From Cyanophora paradoxa (Eukaryota > Glaucocystophyceae > Cyanophorales > Cyanophoraceae), in NCBI GenBank assembly GCA_004431415.1, contig QPMI01000494.1, positions 585,766-649,765 on the forward strand: a DNA stretch of 64,000 bases. Reading direction: 5' to 3'. The notes under the pieces were generated by a model that saw only the letters and a list, made by a program, of their open reading frames with translations, was not told the DNA's origin and searched no databases. Below, in pieces: positions 1 through 9,882 of the stretch. Made by a program: the position numbers and the translations under genes. Position 1 is the first letter of the stretch. The number at the start of each line of letters is the position of its first letter.

Positions 1-163
1 ACAAATCAGCCGACGTAGCGGGCCGGGTGCGGCGCAATCGCGGCAGTACAATGGGGCTGGTCCAGTGGGCGTGTAGCTAGCGCCAGAGAGCCCGCGCAAA
101 CGGGACCTGCCGAAGTGCCATGATCATTCATTTAGAGTCGCGATCAAGAGCCTGCAGGCCTAG

Positions 164-1392
164 CTATATACAGGGCGTGCATCTGCAGGACACGCGTGCG
201 GGCGCGAACGGCGAGCCGAACCTGGCCGAGGGCGATTTCGAGTCCGGATTCCCCTTCGTGTCGATCGCGACCTCCTCTTGTTCCTCGAACGGAGTTTTGA
301 TGGTAAGCTCGCCTTCGTCAAAGGCTTTCTGCGTTGATCCACGACGGCCGCGGTCGACGTCGGTATACCAATTACGCATATACATGTTTAGAAAGTTCGA
401 ACCGTCCAGTCGACTCCGCCGCGGGTCGAGAGCGTGACCACTCTCCCCTCGACAGCCGGCTTGCTGGAGAGCTCGCGTAGAATGCTGCCGGCTCCATCGA
501 TCCGACAACCTACGTATACGAAGAGATAGTGTGAGTAAAGCGCCTGCAGCTGCAGCTTTTGTGGCCAATACTATACATAACCCATGGACGACTCGGCGAG
601 CGCATCTATCAGCGCTAGCGCATCTAGATCTTTTTCTATCACAGGCATGAATCAGTGATTACCCCAAGGCTCGGAGCCAACTACAATCCAGCCAGCATCC
701 CACTCCGCGACGGCGCGTGCGGTTGAGTCTCCATTGAGCGCGAACGAAAGCCGCAGGACGGCGCCGTTGTCGATGCACTCCACCGAATCGAGCGACGCGA
801 GGTCGTCGAGCCCAATCGTCGTCCGTGAAACGACAACGTCGTAGCTGCGCATGCACGCAAGCGTTAGCTATATAGCGTGAGCTTTAAAATTTGCAACATC
901 AATATTAACGAGCATGTACATGGTCATGATCACGAGCTCGAGCGTACATATATGAGCTGATTTATAGCTGATCATAGATATCATATATAGTATCGATGTC
1001 CGTGCGCGTATTAATATTTAACACATATATATAGATATGGAATGATCAACGGATCGGATATCGATCATGAACGCTGCGCACTTGAACGTGGTCGGGCGGC
1101 CGAGCTTGTCGGTCGCTGAAAAGGAGTTCACGTAACGCCGGGCGTGGCCTGGACCCGGGTTGACCGCGGGATTCTCGAGCACGGGGATGTCGTCAAAGCT
1201 GCGACCAGCCTTGCCGGCCGCGGCATCGCCGGCGCCCTCCAAAGGAACAAAGCCGTAGTTCGCGTGGTAAGCCGGAGGGTCGAAGTGGGGGCGCGCGTCC
1301 GCCAAACCGATAATCAGGAGCGTGCAAACAGCCACCAGAAGCTGCAGGCCTTGCAAATGAACGCTTGAAGATCTAGAGCGCAAGACCGCCAT
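164..1392 (-). CDS. Secreted protein, possibly DUF7029-like (multi-exon, left end open)
   Basis: The first exon begins with a basic n-region, then a hydrophobic core (LLVAVCTLLIIGLADA) and a plausible cleavage site before RPHFDPPAY, a classic secretory signal. It continues to about 1060 with NSFSATDKLGRPTTFKCAAF. A second exon near 660-850 reads SVECIDNGAVLRLSFALNGD followed by ARAVAEWDAGWIVVGSEPWG. A third, near 430-500, reads ILRELSSKPAVEGRVVTLST, and a fourth, near 170-340, is acidic and polar. The pattern of Cys, then a beta-strand with hydrophobic/Phe residues, then AxxxW and a closing strand resembles my memory of the extracellular DUF7029 module, but that is a weak inference. The secretion signal is directly visible. 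The gene probably runs off the left edge, and no catalytic motif is seen. Confidence 0.45.
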
Positions 1393-2840
1393 GACCGGTC
1401 GCGGGACCTTTGCGGCAGAGCGCTAGCCTGCCCCGTACGGGTGCGGATTAGCTTAACCAAAGGCGACCTTCTTTGGGTCTCTAGAATCTAGATCTGTATC
1501 CTTCTGCTGTCAGGCCAATTAGTACGTATACGCACGCGTGCGTACCGGCACGGTCCACGGTACGGAATCTACGGTCCCCCAGACCGTCGGACTACGGATA
1601 CGAAATCCGACGATCGGCCGCGGCCAGCGCGCGGGTGACTAATTCAGCTGTCACTGTGTCAAACTGTCACAGCGTCAAGCTATCTTTAGCACGATCGCGA
1701 ATCGCCGACAAGAGCTATGTTTAGAAGACGCACAGTATACGGAACATGTACATGTACTTCCGAAGTTCAAAGGCTTACACTGTGACAGTCTGCAGCCTCA
1801 GGGCCTGCAGCTGTGCCGCAGCCTGTGCGGATGCCAGCCTTTCGAAGTTTGCAATTGCCAGCCTGCAATGCCAGGGCCTGGTTTTCCGGGGTCACTGCCG
1901 ACTCACTGGTCCGACGGTCAAGCCAAGCCAAGCACCCGATCGCGACGCGGAGCCCGCCGGCTCTATGTTTTAACTTGGCAAATGCTTGGCCCCTCGGGCC
2001 TCGGCGCGGTCGAATATTTGTCCTACGGTATGCATCCGAAATCCGGATCCGATGATCAGCGCAACCCTACCTAGGTACTCGTGAATCGTGAATCGATTCG
2101 CGATCACGAGCACAGTTGCCACAGTTGCGGCCATTTAATTCGCGATTTAGTCTGATTGAAAGTCGATTCGAGTTTTCATTTCTCAAAAGATCACGTGCAC
2201 TGCGGCACGGGCCGGCCCGGCCGGGCCCGGCTGCGGGGCCGGGGATTTGCAATTGGCCCAGTGGCGGCGGGGAATCCCGGGACCCGGATCCATGACGGGA
2301 CGTCACGGGACTCGTGACGGGAGTCACGGCCCCGGTCATGATCATGATCAGGCTTACCGCAATTTTTGAAGTTACCGAACTTCCGAAGTTACCGAAGTTA
2401 CCGTACGGGAGTCAACGGGACCCGGGAAATCGCGATCGGGGATCGATTCCCGAGTCCGACGATCCGCGGCGGATTCCGCGCCGCTCATCAGCTTCCTTCG
2501 AACACTCAGGCTCGAGTCTCGAGCTAGAATCGGGCTCATATGCATGCCATGATTGGGTGGATTGACGGCTGAACTTTCGAATGGCCTTCTGGTTCGATGG
2601 TTCGATATGAAAAGTCGATTCGATTCGATTCGATTTTGAAACGATTGATATCACGTGTACGCACCCCTGCGCAATGCGCATGTGCGGAGGCTCCGCCTGC
2701 CCCGGCCGGCGCCCCGGGCCCCGGGCCCCCGGGGCCCGGGGGCCTGCTAAACTGTAGAACTAGTTAATCGAGAACCAGGACCCGAGATGCTCTCGGCGGG
2801 GGCTGTTTGGAGGCAAGTTAAAGGGGTATAAGGGGGGGAT

Positions 2841-2936
2841 TAACCCGGAGTCAGGTGGCGCGCCGAACTTTCCCGGAGTCAGGCATGGGGAGCAGTAATA
2901 GTTGGGGGAACTTTCCCGGAGTCAGGCATGGGGATC
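2841..2936. repeat. Direct repeats with CCCGGAGTCAGG core
   Basis: Three copies of CCCGGAGTCAGG occur within about 100 bp. The last two are embedded in a longer shared word, AACTTTCCCGGAGTCAGGCA followed by TGGGGA, starting near 2866 and 2909. No coding potential is evident. Confidence 0.75.
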
Positions 2937-2945
2937 TTTTGGGGC

Positions 2946-3024
2946 AAATTAGTACTTCGCCAAAACTGCCACTTTAGCAGCTGGTAAATTTTTGGTAGGT
3001 CAGCCTTCGCAGGGATTCTGTATG
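2946..3024. repeat. Dispersed repeat, inverted copy at 44580-44691
   Basis: The words AATTAGTACTTCGCCAAAAC, CACTTTAGCAG, GGTAGGTCAGCCTTCGCAGGG and CTGTATG appear in this order. Their reverse complements, with small differences, appear in the opposite order at 44580-44691. This marks a shared repeat family about 42 kb apart. Confidence 0.65.
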
Positions 3025-3192
3025 GCGCCGGCGGAGATCTAGACGGGACTACCCTTACAAATTCTCGACTTTAGCAGGCGGGAAATATTTAGTAGATCGC
3101 CCAAAACCTTTTAGTACTATAAATATCCGGCCAGCCCACTAAATATTTCTAGTTCTACAGTAGCTAGCCAGTGTACTGTACATGTGTACAGT

Positions 3193-3588
3193 GTACTACG
3201 GTAGTACTAGTACTGGGCCGTTTCCCGCAGTCGCCAGCTACGTAGTGAAAATTAGCTAGTGGGGAAAAAACTATGATGGCCAAAGTATGATGTGTCGTGT
3301 GGGTGCCGCTCACTCCGATATCGTAGTGAAGCGGCACCCACCGACACTGGCAGCCCATTGGCTGCCTCACTAGGAAGATAGGCCCTCCTAAGCTCGTAGC
3401 TTACATCCGCGGGAGTTAATCCGGCCAAAGTCACTCCCGCGTAAGCTACGAATTAGCTTCGAAATTAGCATGACATCATGCGAAACGTGATGTCACCGTC
3501 ATCTTTTAACTACGTAAGCCTTACATAAGCCCGCTCCCATACATATCGGCGACTGCGGGAAACGGCCCTATACTAGTACTACGGTAGC
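3193..3588. mobile_element. Foldback/MITE-like element with nested hairpins
   Basis: A left arm at 3201-3235 (core GGGCCGTTTCCCGCAGTCGCC) is matched by its reverse complement at 3548-3582 (GGCGACTGCGGGAAACGGCC, then a TACTAGTACTAC end). The interior has further inverted pairs: GTGGGTGCCGCTCACT against AGTGAAGCGGCACCCAC (3299-3343), GTAGCTTAC and CGGGAGT against ACTCCCG and GTAAGCTAC (3395-3450), and TGACATCA against TGATGTCA (3468-3498). The element is bounded by GTACTACGGTAG on both sides, and TAGCCAGTG recurs just outside (3165, 3585). There is no ORF of note, so it would be non-autonomous. Confidence 0.6.
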
Positions 3589-4471
3589 CAGTGGGCCCAG
3601 CAGTGCTGTTATATAATTCATATTCATGATTATATCACTGGCCGCCACTGCCCGCCAGCCTCTAGCGAAAACTTCAAGGCTTGGCCAGCCAGCTGCAGCT
3701 GGCGGCCAGCCTCTTGCTCGGAGTCATGATCGATATCACTGAGTCAGGTGCTTGGTCGGCCAGGCTGGCCATGGCCAGCCGGCCGCGGCCAGCCTTAGAG
3801 CCCGCCCTGTACAGTTTTAATGAAATTTGAGCCGTGACATAATTATAAACCCGCATTTAGCACTGGTTTATAACATTAATTATAACACCTGTGAATAACA
3901 AGCGCTGTTGATGAAGTCCCGGCCCGGCGGATCCGGAGGCTATATATAGCTAGGTGCACGTGGGCGACGCGCTTAAGCTTATAACTCGGGAAGGCGGGCT
4001 CGATCGCGAGGCCTAGGCCTACTAGGGGCTAGCTATAGTAGGCCTAGCTATGCGCTAGGGGTCACCGGGTGCCGGCCGGGAGCTCGAGAGCTAGGCCAAC
4101 TTGGCAATCGATATCGCGGAGGTACTACGGTAATCATAAGCTAAAAGGGCGTCGCCTTCACATGCAGTCGGCGGGGGGGACGATACGCGTTTCGCAAATT
4201 GGGAGCCTCGGAGGGGGTACTACGGTATACGTACTAGTACTAGTACTGACAGGCGAGCTCGAGGTGCACGTGATGGCCCTCGTCAGCGCTAGCGTCATTA
4301 AATTCTGGAGCTGCATGACGTCAGCAGACGCGTACGGGGACCGCAGCTGGCGAAAAAAAGGGAAGGAGGGAATCCGAGCGAGGCCGGGAGGGGTGGCCCG
4401 GCTAGCTATCTAGCTGTCTGGCAGTGGCCAGCGCTAGGTTCGGCTGGGCCCGCACTATAGCTAGGTCTAGC

Positions 4472-5302
4472 TCAGCTCAGGGCGGGCCCGCCCTCATGAT
4501 CAGCGGCTTGGGCAGGGCGCCGTCGACGTCCAGTGCCGTCGATCGCGACGTCCAGCAGCTCCGGCGCGTCCCGCGGCAGCTCTGCGCATGCGAGGCTCGC
4601 GAGGGCGGCGCCGGCGCGGCGCCGGTAGAACGCCTGGAGCTCCGCTATGTCACCCCCGAAAAAGTGATCCGCCCGCAGGCCGGCCGCACGCAGGGCCGCC
4701 AGCTCGTACCTGCGATCAAATCTTCGTTCGAGCGGAGTCGGAATCGATCCGCGCCGCGGCCGGCCGCACGCGACACGCGATGGAGCCCGGGCGGCCGCGG
4801 GCGGTCTCCGGGGCCCGGCGCTGCGGGGGATCCTCGGGCAGGGCGGTCGTGCTGTAGCGCGCGGCTCCGAGATCGTGGTCCGCTCCCAGCCGCGCCGCCG
4901 CCGCCAGGTGCCGGAAGCGGCGGCCGGAGATGCCCAGCGCGACGTCGACGCGGAGCGACGCGACGGGGCGCCCGGCCTGCGTCCTTGTCCACCTCGGAGC
5001 TCTCCTGCATGCTCAGCAGCATTTCGAAGGCCGCTATCTGCGGCATGACATGCAGTCAGCGGCGCGCATCCGGTTGGTGGTCCACGTATGCGGAACATGG
5101 GCCGACCTGCCAGTCCTCGTCGCTGAGCGCCAGCTCGTCTGCTTCCTGGGCGCGTGCCTCTGCGCAGGCGTATCGTACGCGGACGTGCAAGCGCGGAGCA
5201 AGCAACCGGGGACGCGCTAGCAAGAAATGTGGGTCTCGGGCGCGCGCCGGTGTCCATCGGCGCACCAGGTGGCGGGGCCGCCGAATACGCGCCCCGCGCC
5301 AT
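4472..5302 (-). CDS. Weak hypothetical protein, divergent from the SDR gene
   Basis: I do not recognise this gene. The minus strand shows stretches with natural-looking composition in several frames that could be joined by GT-AG introns: EARAQEADELALSDEDWQ (about 5110-5165), IAAFEMLLSMQESSE (about 5000-5045), a GISGRRFRHLAAAARLGADH piece (about 4870-4930), and a C-terminal stretch beginning ADHFFGGDIAELQAFYRRRA and ending before a stop at 4472. The proposed start, MARGAYSAAPP at 5302, is 90 bp from the divergent SDR start, leaving a very short shared promoter. High GC opens long ORFs on both strands here, so the gene is uncertain, and no function is suggested. Confidence 0.3.
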   Translation of the reverse strand: MARGAYSAAPPPGAPMDTGARPRPTFLASASPVACSALARPRTIRLRRGTRPGSRRAGAQRRGLAGRPMFRIRGPPTGCAPLTACHAADSGLRNAAEHAGELRGGQGRRPGAPSRRSASTSRWASPAAASGTWRRRRGWERTTISEPRATARPPCPRIPRSAGPRRPPAAARAPSRVACGRPRRGSIPTPLERRFDRRYELAALRAAGLRADHFFGGDIAELQAFYRRRAGAALASLACAELPRDAPELLDVAIDGTGRRRRPAQAADHEGGPALS

Positions 5303-5391
5303 CGTTGGAGAGCTTGCGGGGCGCAAAACCAGCAAATGGGTGGGGGGCAACTGGCGCCCGGGTACCGCAGCGCAAGCCAACGGCCGCTCTG

Positions 5392-8300
5392 ATGGCGGGC
5401 GTCGGCGACTACTGGAACGTGGAGAGCCTTCGCGGGAAGGTCGTCATTGTGACCGGCGCGACGCGCGGCATCGGCCGGGTTCGTCCAGGAGCCCTCACGC
5501 CGGACGCGCTGGCAGCGTCCCAGGCTCAGCCTCCGCGGCTCACCTCTGCGGCAGGCGATCTGCCAGAAGCTATTCGATGCAGGGTCCAGGGTCATCATGG
5601 GATGCCACTCTGGTGCCATCGCCCCGTTCGCTGCCGTGGCCTTCACTGAGTGGCGGCCTGTGCAGCGTCCGAGGGCGAGATTGTGGCGGCAGAGATGAAC
5701 GAGAACCGTACGCTAAAGTCCGGCCGCCTCGACGTGCTCAAGCTCGGTGCGCGTTGCTGGGCTGTTCAAGCTTTTCAAGCTGGCCGCCGCGGGAGCTCCG
5801 GGAGGGCCACGGCCGGGCCGGGGCGCTTACTTGCGCCTCGGCAGACCTCGCGGACCTGAGGACGGTGCGGGCCTTCGTCACAAACTTCCAGGCGAAGGGC
5901 CTGCCGCTGGACTACCTTATCTTGAACGCGGCGTGCCTCAAGCCGGCCGAGTTCACGGCGGACGGCTTCGAGACGATGTTCCAGGTGCCTGGCGCTGCTC
6001 GCGCGGCTCGCGGCGCCCTCGCCGCCGTGCCGCCCACTTCCCGCCGCCCACGCCGCTCACGTCCTCGCGCCGCCGCAGACGAACGTGCTTGCGAACCACC
6101 TCATCGTGCGCGCGCCGGGCCCGCCGCACTCCTCGTGTCGCGCACCCTTCCAACTCAGATCGATCGAATCCCGCCCGCCGCGGCCGCCGCAGATCAAAAT
6201 GTTCCTTGACTTCCTCCGCCGCACGCCCCGCACCCGCGTCGTCTTCGTCGGCTGCGAGTCGCACCGGTGCGAAGTAGAACACGTTTCGGTCCGCGGCCCC
6301 GAATTTGATTCGAATTTGATCCGTACCCGAAAGGTACGCCGGGAAGCTCCCGAACCTCGACGTGCTGCCCACGCACAACTTCGAGGCCGGCGACGCGGTC
6401 CGCTTTGGATCAAATCCAGATTCAAATTCAAATTCAAACCGATTCCGAAGGTGAACGTGTACCGCTGGACCAAGCTGCTGAACATCTTCCAGGCGGCCGA
6501 GCTCGCGCGCCGGCTGGACGGCTCGGGCACGACCGTCGTCACCGTCGCCCCGGGCGGCGCCCGCACCGAGCTCAAGCGGCACCTCCCCTGGTGCGCTCGC
6601 TCCCGCGGCCCTCGGCGAAATAGCGAGAGGCCGCCCTGACGGCGCCCGCCGGCGGGGCGGGGTACAGGTACGTCGGCCTGGGCCAGTCCCTGGTGGACCT
6701 GGTGCTGGACGGCTCACCCGAGTCCGCCGCCGAGCACGTCCTCCAGGTGCGCCGTACCCCAGCCCGGCGGCTAGCCAGGCCAGCGCGGGCCCCGGGCCGG
6801 AGCTAAGCGCGGGGCGGCAGGCGGCGGCGCACCCGATGTTCGACCGGCACAACGGCGCCTACATCAACCAGGTGCGAACGAAGCGTAGAGGGGGGGGGAA
6901 GGACCGCGCTCAGCTGAGCCGACTTGACTTCGCTCGCAGGGGGAGATCGAGGCGGTGGCGGAGCAGGCGCAGCGGGTCGGGGACCAGCAGTACCTCTGGT
7001 CCATGATGGATCGGCTCTTGCAGGTACCCCCGGCCCGGCCCGCCCCCCCCCCCCCCTTTCCTTCCCCCCCGTTCCCAGTCCCGCCCCCGCATGGCTCCTC
7101 TCGGGTGCTAGGGGATCGTGAACGGCTAGCCAGGCTAGAGGAGGGGACGCCGCCCGCCCACCACCGCCCCCCAGCCCCCGCCCCCGCCCCCGCCCCCGCC
7201 TGGCTCCTCTCGGGGGCTAGGGGATCCGGAACGGCTAGCCAGGCTAGAGGAGGGGACGACGCCCGCCCGCCCATCCGCCCGCCCCCGCCCCCGCCTCCTC
7301 TACTTCGGGGCGGCTAGGCCGCCCTAGGCCGCCCGGCTAGGCTGTAGGGCAGGCTAGTCTAGGACGCCCGCCTCGGACGCCGCCCGCCCGCCTCCGGTCC
7401 ACTGCCTCTCCCGCCTTCCGCTCCCGCCTCGCCTTGACCCCCTCCCCGCCCGCAGTCCTGGTGGGACGGCGGCCGCGGCGCCGACACCTCCCCCATCTAC
7501 GCCTCCGGCTCCCTCCGGGGTACGCGAAAGAAACGCCTCCTCGCCCCCTCCTTCCCCCCCCCCCCCCCCCCCCCCCCCTCAGACCGGGGTATGACGCGCT
7601 CCTCGTCGAAGAACGCGCTTGCCTCGCTCTTCGGGAGCGCCAAGGACGGCGTCCGCGCCCTCATGCCCAAGGGTCCGCCCTCAGATCTGATCTGATCTGA
7701 TCTGTTCTGATCTGATCTGATCTGGTCTGAGCAGAGTACAAGCCGGCGCCGCCGGGCCTGGCGCTGGGCATCGCCTCGCCGCAGGCGGCGGACGCGGCGC
7801 GGGACACGACGCCCTCCTCCCGCCGCTCGCGCTCGCGGGACCCGACCCCTACCCGCGGCGACGTCATGACCCGAGACGCGGTGCGCCGGGGGGCCGTCAT
7901 GACCCGCGGGGCGGGGCGGGGTGCTGGGATCAGAGCGGGAACCCGCCCGGCCGTCGCCCTAAGATAGTCTTAGCTTTGCCGTCGCCCTAAGATTTTGTCT
8001 TAGTGGGGCCCGGGACGGTCCGGGAAGGCCTCAGCTCAGCCCGCTCGGCTTAGCGTCCCCTGGCTCAGCCCTCCCTCCCAACTTAGCTCTGCATCCCTCC
8101 TCCGCCCCGCCTGCCCGCCTGCCTCCCGCTCACCGCGGCTCCCGCCCCGCCCCGCCCCGCAGAAGCCGCAGCAGGAGTCGCGCTTCAAGGGCCTCTTCAA
8201 GACGACCTCCTACCAGGCCCCCGCCTCCCAGGTGGGACCCTGCGCCCCCTCCTCCGCCTCGAGGCTGATCGATCGCCTCTTTGGGGGTACAGTACACGCA

Positions 8301-9323
8301 CAACGAGAACGCGTACGCCCAGCCGTACTACCAGGCCCCCGCCCCCGCCCCGGCGCCGGCGCCGGCCTACAGCCCCGCCTACGATTCGTCGTACTCGGAG
8401 CCGGGCCTCAAGCGGCGGCACTCGTTCACGCACGCCACGAGCCGCGCGGTCGACAAGGTCGGCGAGAAGATCGAGAAGGGCATGCACGGGTACGCGATTA
8501 AACCCTTCTTCTTCTTCTCTGTACCCTCTAACTTAATCTCGCCCAGGCTGATGCGGACGCTCTCGCGGGAGTTTGGCATCGACGACTTCAAGAAGAGCCG
8601 CGAGAAGCACAAGCAGCGCGAGGAGGAGCGCAAGCTCCGGGAGCTCTCGGGGCGCGAGCTTCCGGACCCGAACCGGCAGCCGTACCGCGTCACGCCCGAC
8701 GTCCGGAACGGGTACCCCCCTTCCCCTCCCCCCCGAGCTAAGCTATGTCAAAGCTGAGCTCTGGGGGGTACAGGTTCGCTGGGACGCCGTCTGCCGGCTC
8801 GCTGTTCCGCTCCGTGTCGGATTCGATCACGGACGCGGCGGCCGTCGTCGGCTCGAAGATCACGTACCGGGCGCCCCAGCCGGGGTACCGCGAGCACGGC
8901 CTCAACCTCCCCGCCCGCGTGAGTCACGGGCACGGCCATCGCCCTGTCTGTATCCGCTGCTCCGCCCTCACGCCCGCCGCAGCAGCCGGTGCCGACGCGG
9001 GTCAGCGCGGGGGACAACAGCTCGATGATGCCGCGGCCGCCGCCGCAGCCCGTGCACGTCAACAGCGCCGAGGAGCGCGCCTCCCTCTCCCAGTCGCACA
9101 CCGCCGCCTTTGTGCGCTCTTCTTTTGCTTCGTTCACAGCCGCCCCTGAGCTCTCGCCTAACTCGCCCGATCGCCGCAGCGGAACGATGTGCGGCAGCAG
9201 CAGAGCGCTCAGTACACGAGCGGGCAGTACTCGGCGCGGGAGCGGGAGCGGGAGCGGGACGGCCGCACCTCGGCGCACGAGACCGGCAGCTCGTACCGCG
9301 GCCTGACCGCCTCGTACTTCTAA
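5392..9323 (+). CDS. Short-chain dehydrogenase/reductase with long disordered C-terminal tail
   Basis: An NAD(P)-dependent oxidoreductase of the SDR superfamily, closest in layout to the retinol-dehydrogenase/WWOX-type classical SDRs. Exon 1 (from the ATG at 5392) reads SLRGKVVIVTGATRGIG, containing the TGxxxGxG cofactor motif. Later exons give DYLILNAAC (the NNAG position), FETMFQTNVLANHLIVR, RTRVVFVGCESHR (the catalytic Ser strand) and VYRWTKLLN, the YxxxK catalytic pair, near 6450-6480. The fold ends near 7021 with YLWSMMDRLLQ. Splicing then continues in phase 0 into SWWDGGRGADTSPIYASGS (7456 on) and a Ser/Pro/Tyr/Arg-rich tail through 9323, including KPQQESRFKGLFKTTSYQ and YTHNENAYAQPYYQ and ending RGLTASYF. 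The tail is at least as long as the enzyme and has no recognised domain. It could be a separate downstream gene, but no start or stop separates them. Confidence 0.75.
7553..7578. repeat. Poly(C) tract in intron
   Basis: An uninterrupted run of about 26 C lies in an intron of the SDR gene's tail region, close to its acceptor, where it may double as a polypyrimidine tract. Confidence 0.85.
7682..7731. repeat. (TGATC)n microsatellite in intron
   Basis: About nine copies of TGATC, with two variant units, end at TCTGAGCAG, which serves as an acceptor. The same unit recurs in introns near 34188 and 36030. Confidence 0.85.
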
Positions 9324-9575
9324 GAACTACCTACCTACCTACCTACCATCGTGCTTCTAGTTTCGCTTTTCCTTGCGTGCTGTGTATCGCGTAGTGTACC
9401 GCCCGCGGAAGCGCCCGCGCGCGCCGGTTTGTTATCCAGCACATCCCATCCCGCCCCCCCGGCTCTGTCTCTGCGCAGCGCTAGCACTAGCGGCAACCGG
9501 TCTCTCCATTCATTGAAAAAGACAGCGCGCTGCGAAGCCGGGCTAGGGAGCTAGCGCGGGGGGGCGGCCGCCGCC
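9324..9575. other. Convergent intergenic spacer
   Basis: This spacer separates the 3' ends of the SDR gene and the Arg/Ser-rich gene. It holds an ACCT tetranucleotide run (about 9328-9347). No polyadenylation signal is obvious. Confidence 0.6.
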
Positions 9576-9846
9576 TCACTGGGCCATGACCTCGCCTTCC
9601 TCGGGGGGCCCGGGGGACGGCTCTGGGTCCGTTGCGGGGGGCGGGGAGCCAGAGGAGGCGGCGGGAGGGGAGGAAGCGCCGGCGCCCGAGGCGCCGGAGC
9701 CCGGCCCGGGAGAGCGGGAGCGGGGCCCGGCGCCCGCGCCGTCCCCGTTCCCTTCGCCCCGGGCGGGGGACCCGTCCCGCCGCTCCCTGCGCTCCCTGCG
9801 CCGCTCCCGCCTGCGCTTGCGGCGGCGGCGGCGCTCCTCCTCGTCC

Positions 9847-9882
<36 letters not shown>

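Larger units (their letters stand above)
1393..4471. other. Repeat-rich intergenic region
   Basis: No gene is recognised here. Base composition drops and palindromic words (GATCATGATC, TATATATA, TCTAGATC) abound. Short tandem runs occur, such as GAAGTTACC units near 2367-2405 and CGATT units near 2614-2636. Separately listed are a CCCGGAGTCAGG repeat cluster, a dispersed repeat copy and a foldback element. Another GGTACTACGGTA pair brackets 4120-4227. Confidence 0.6.

Noticed and set aside
4424-5392. 322-codon plus-strand ORF upstream of the SDR start
   Set aside because: No conserved features; the Arg/Ala/Gly/Pro composition reflects GC bias, and it overlaps the better minus-strand candidate.
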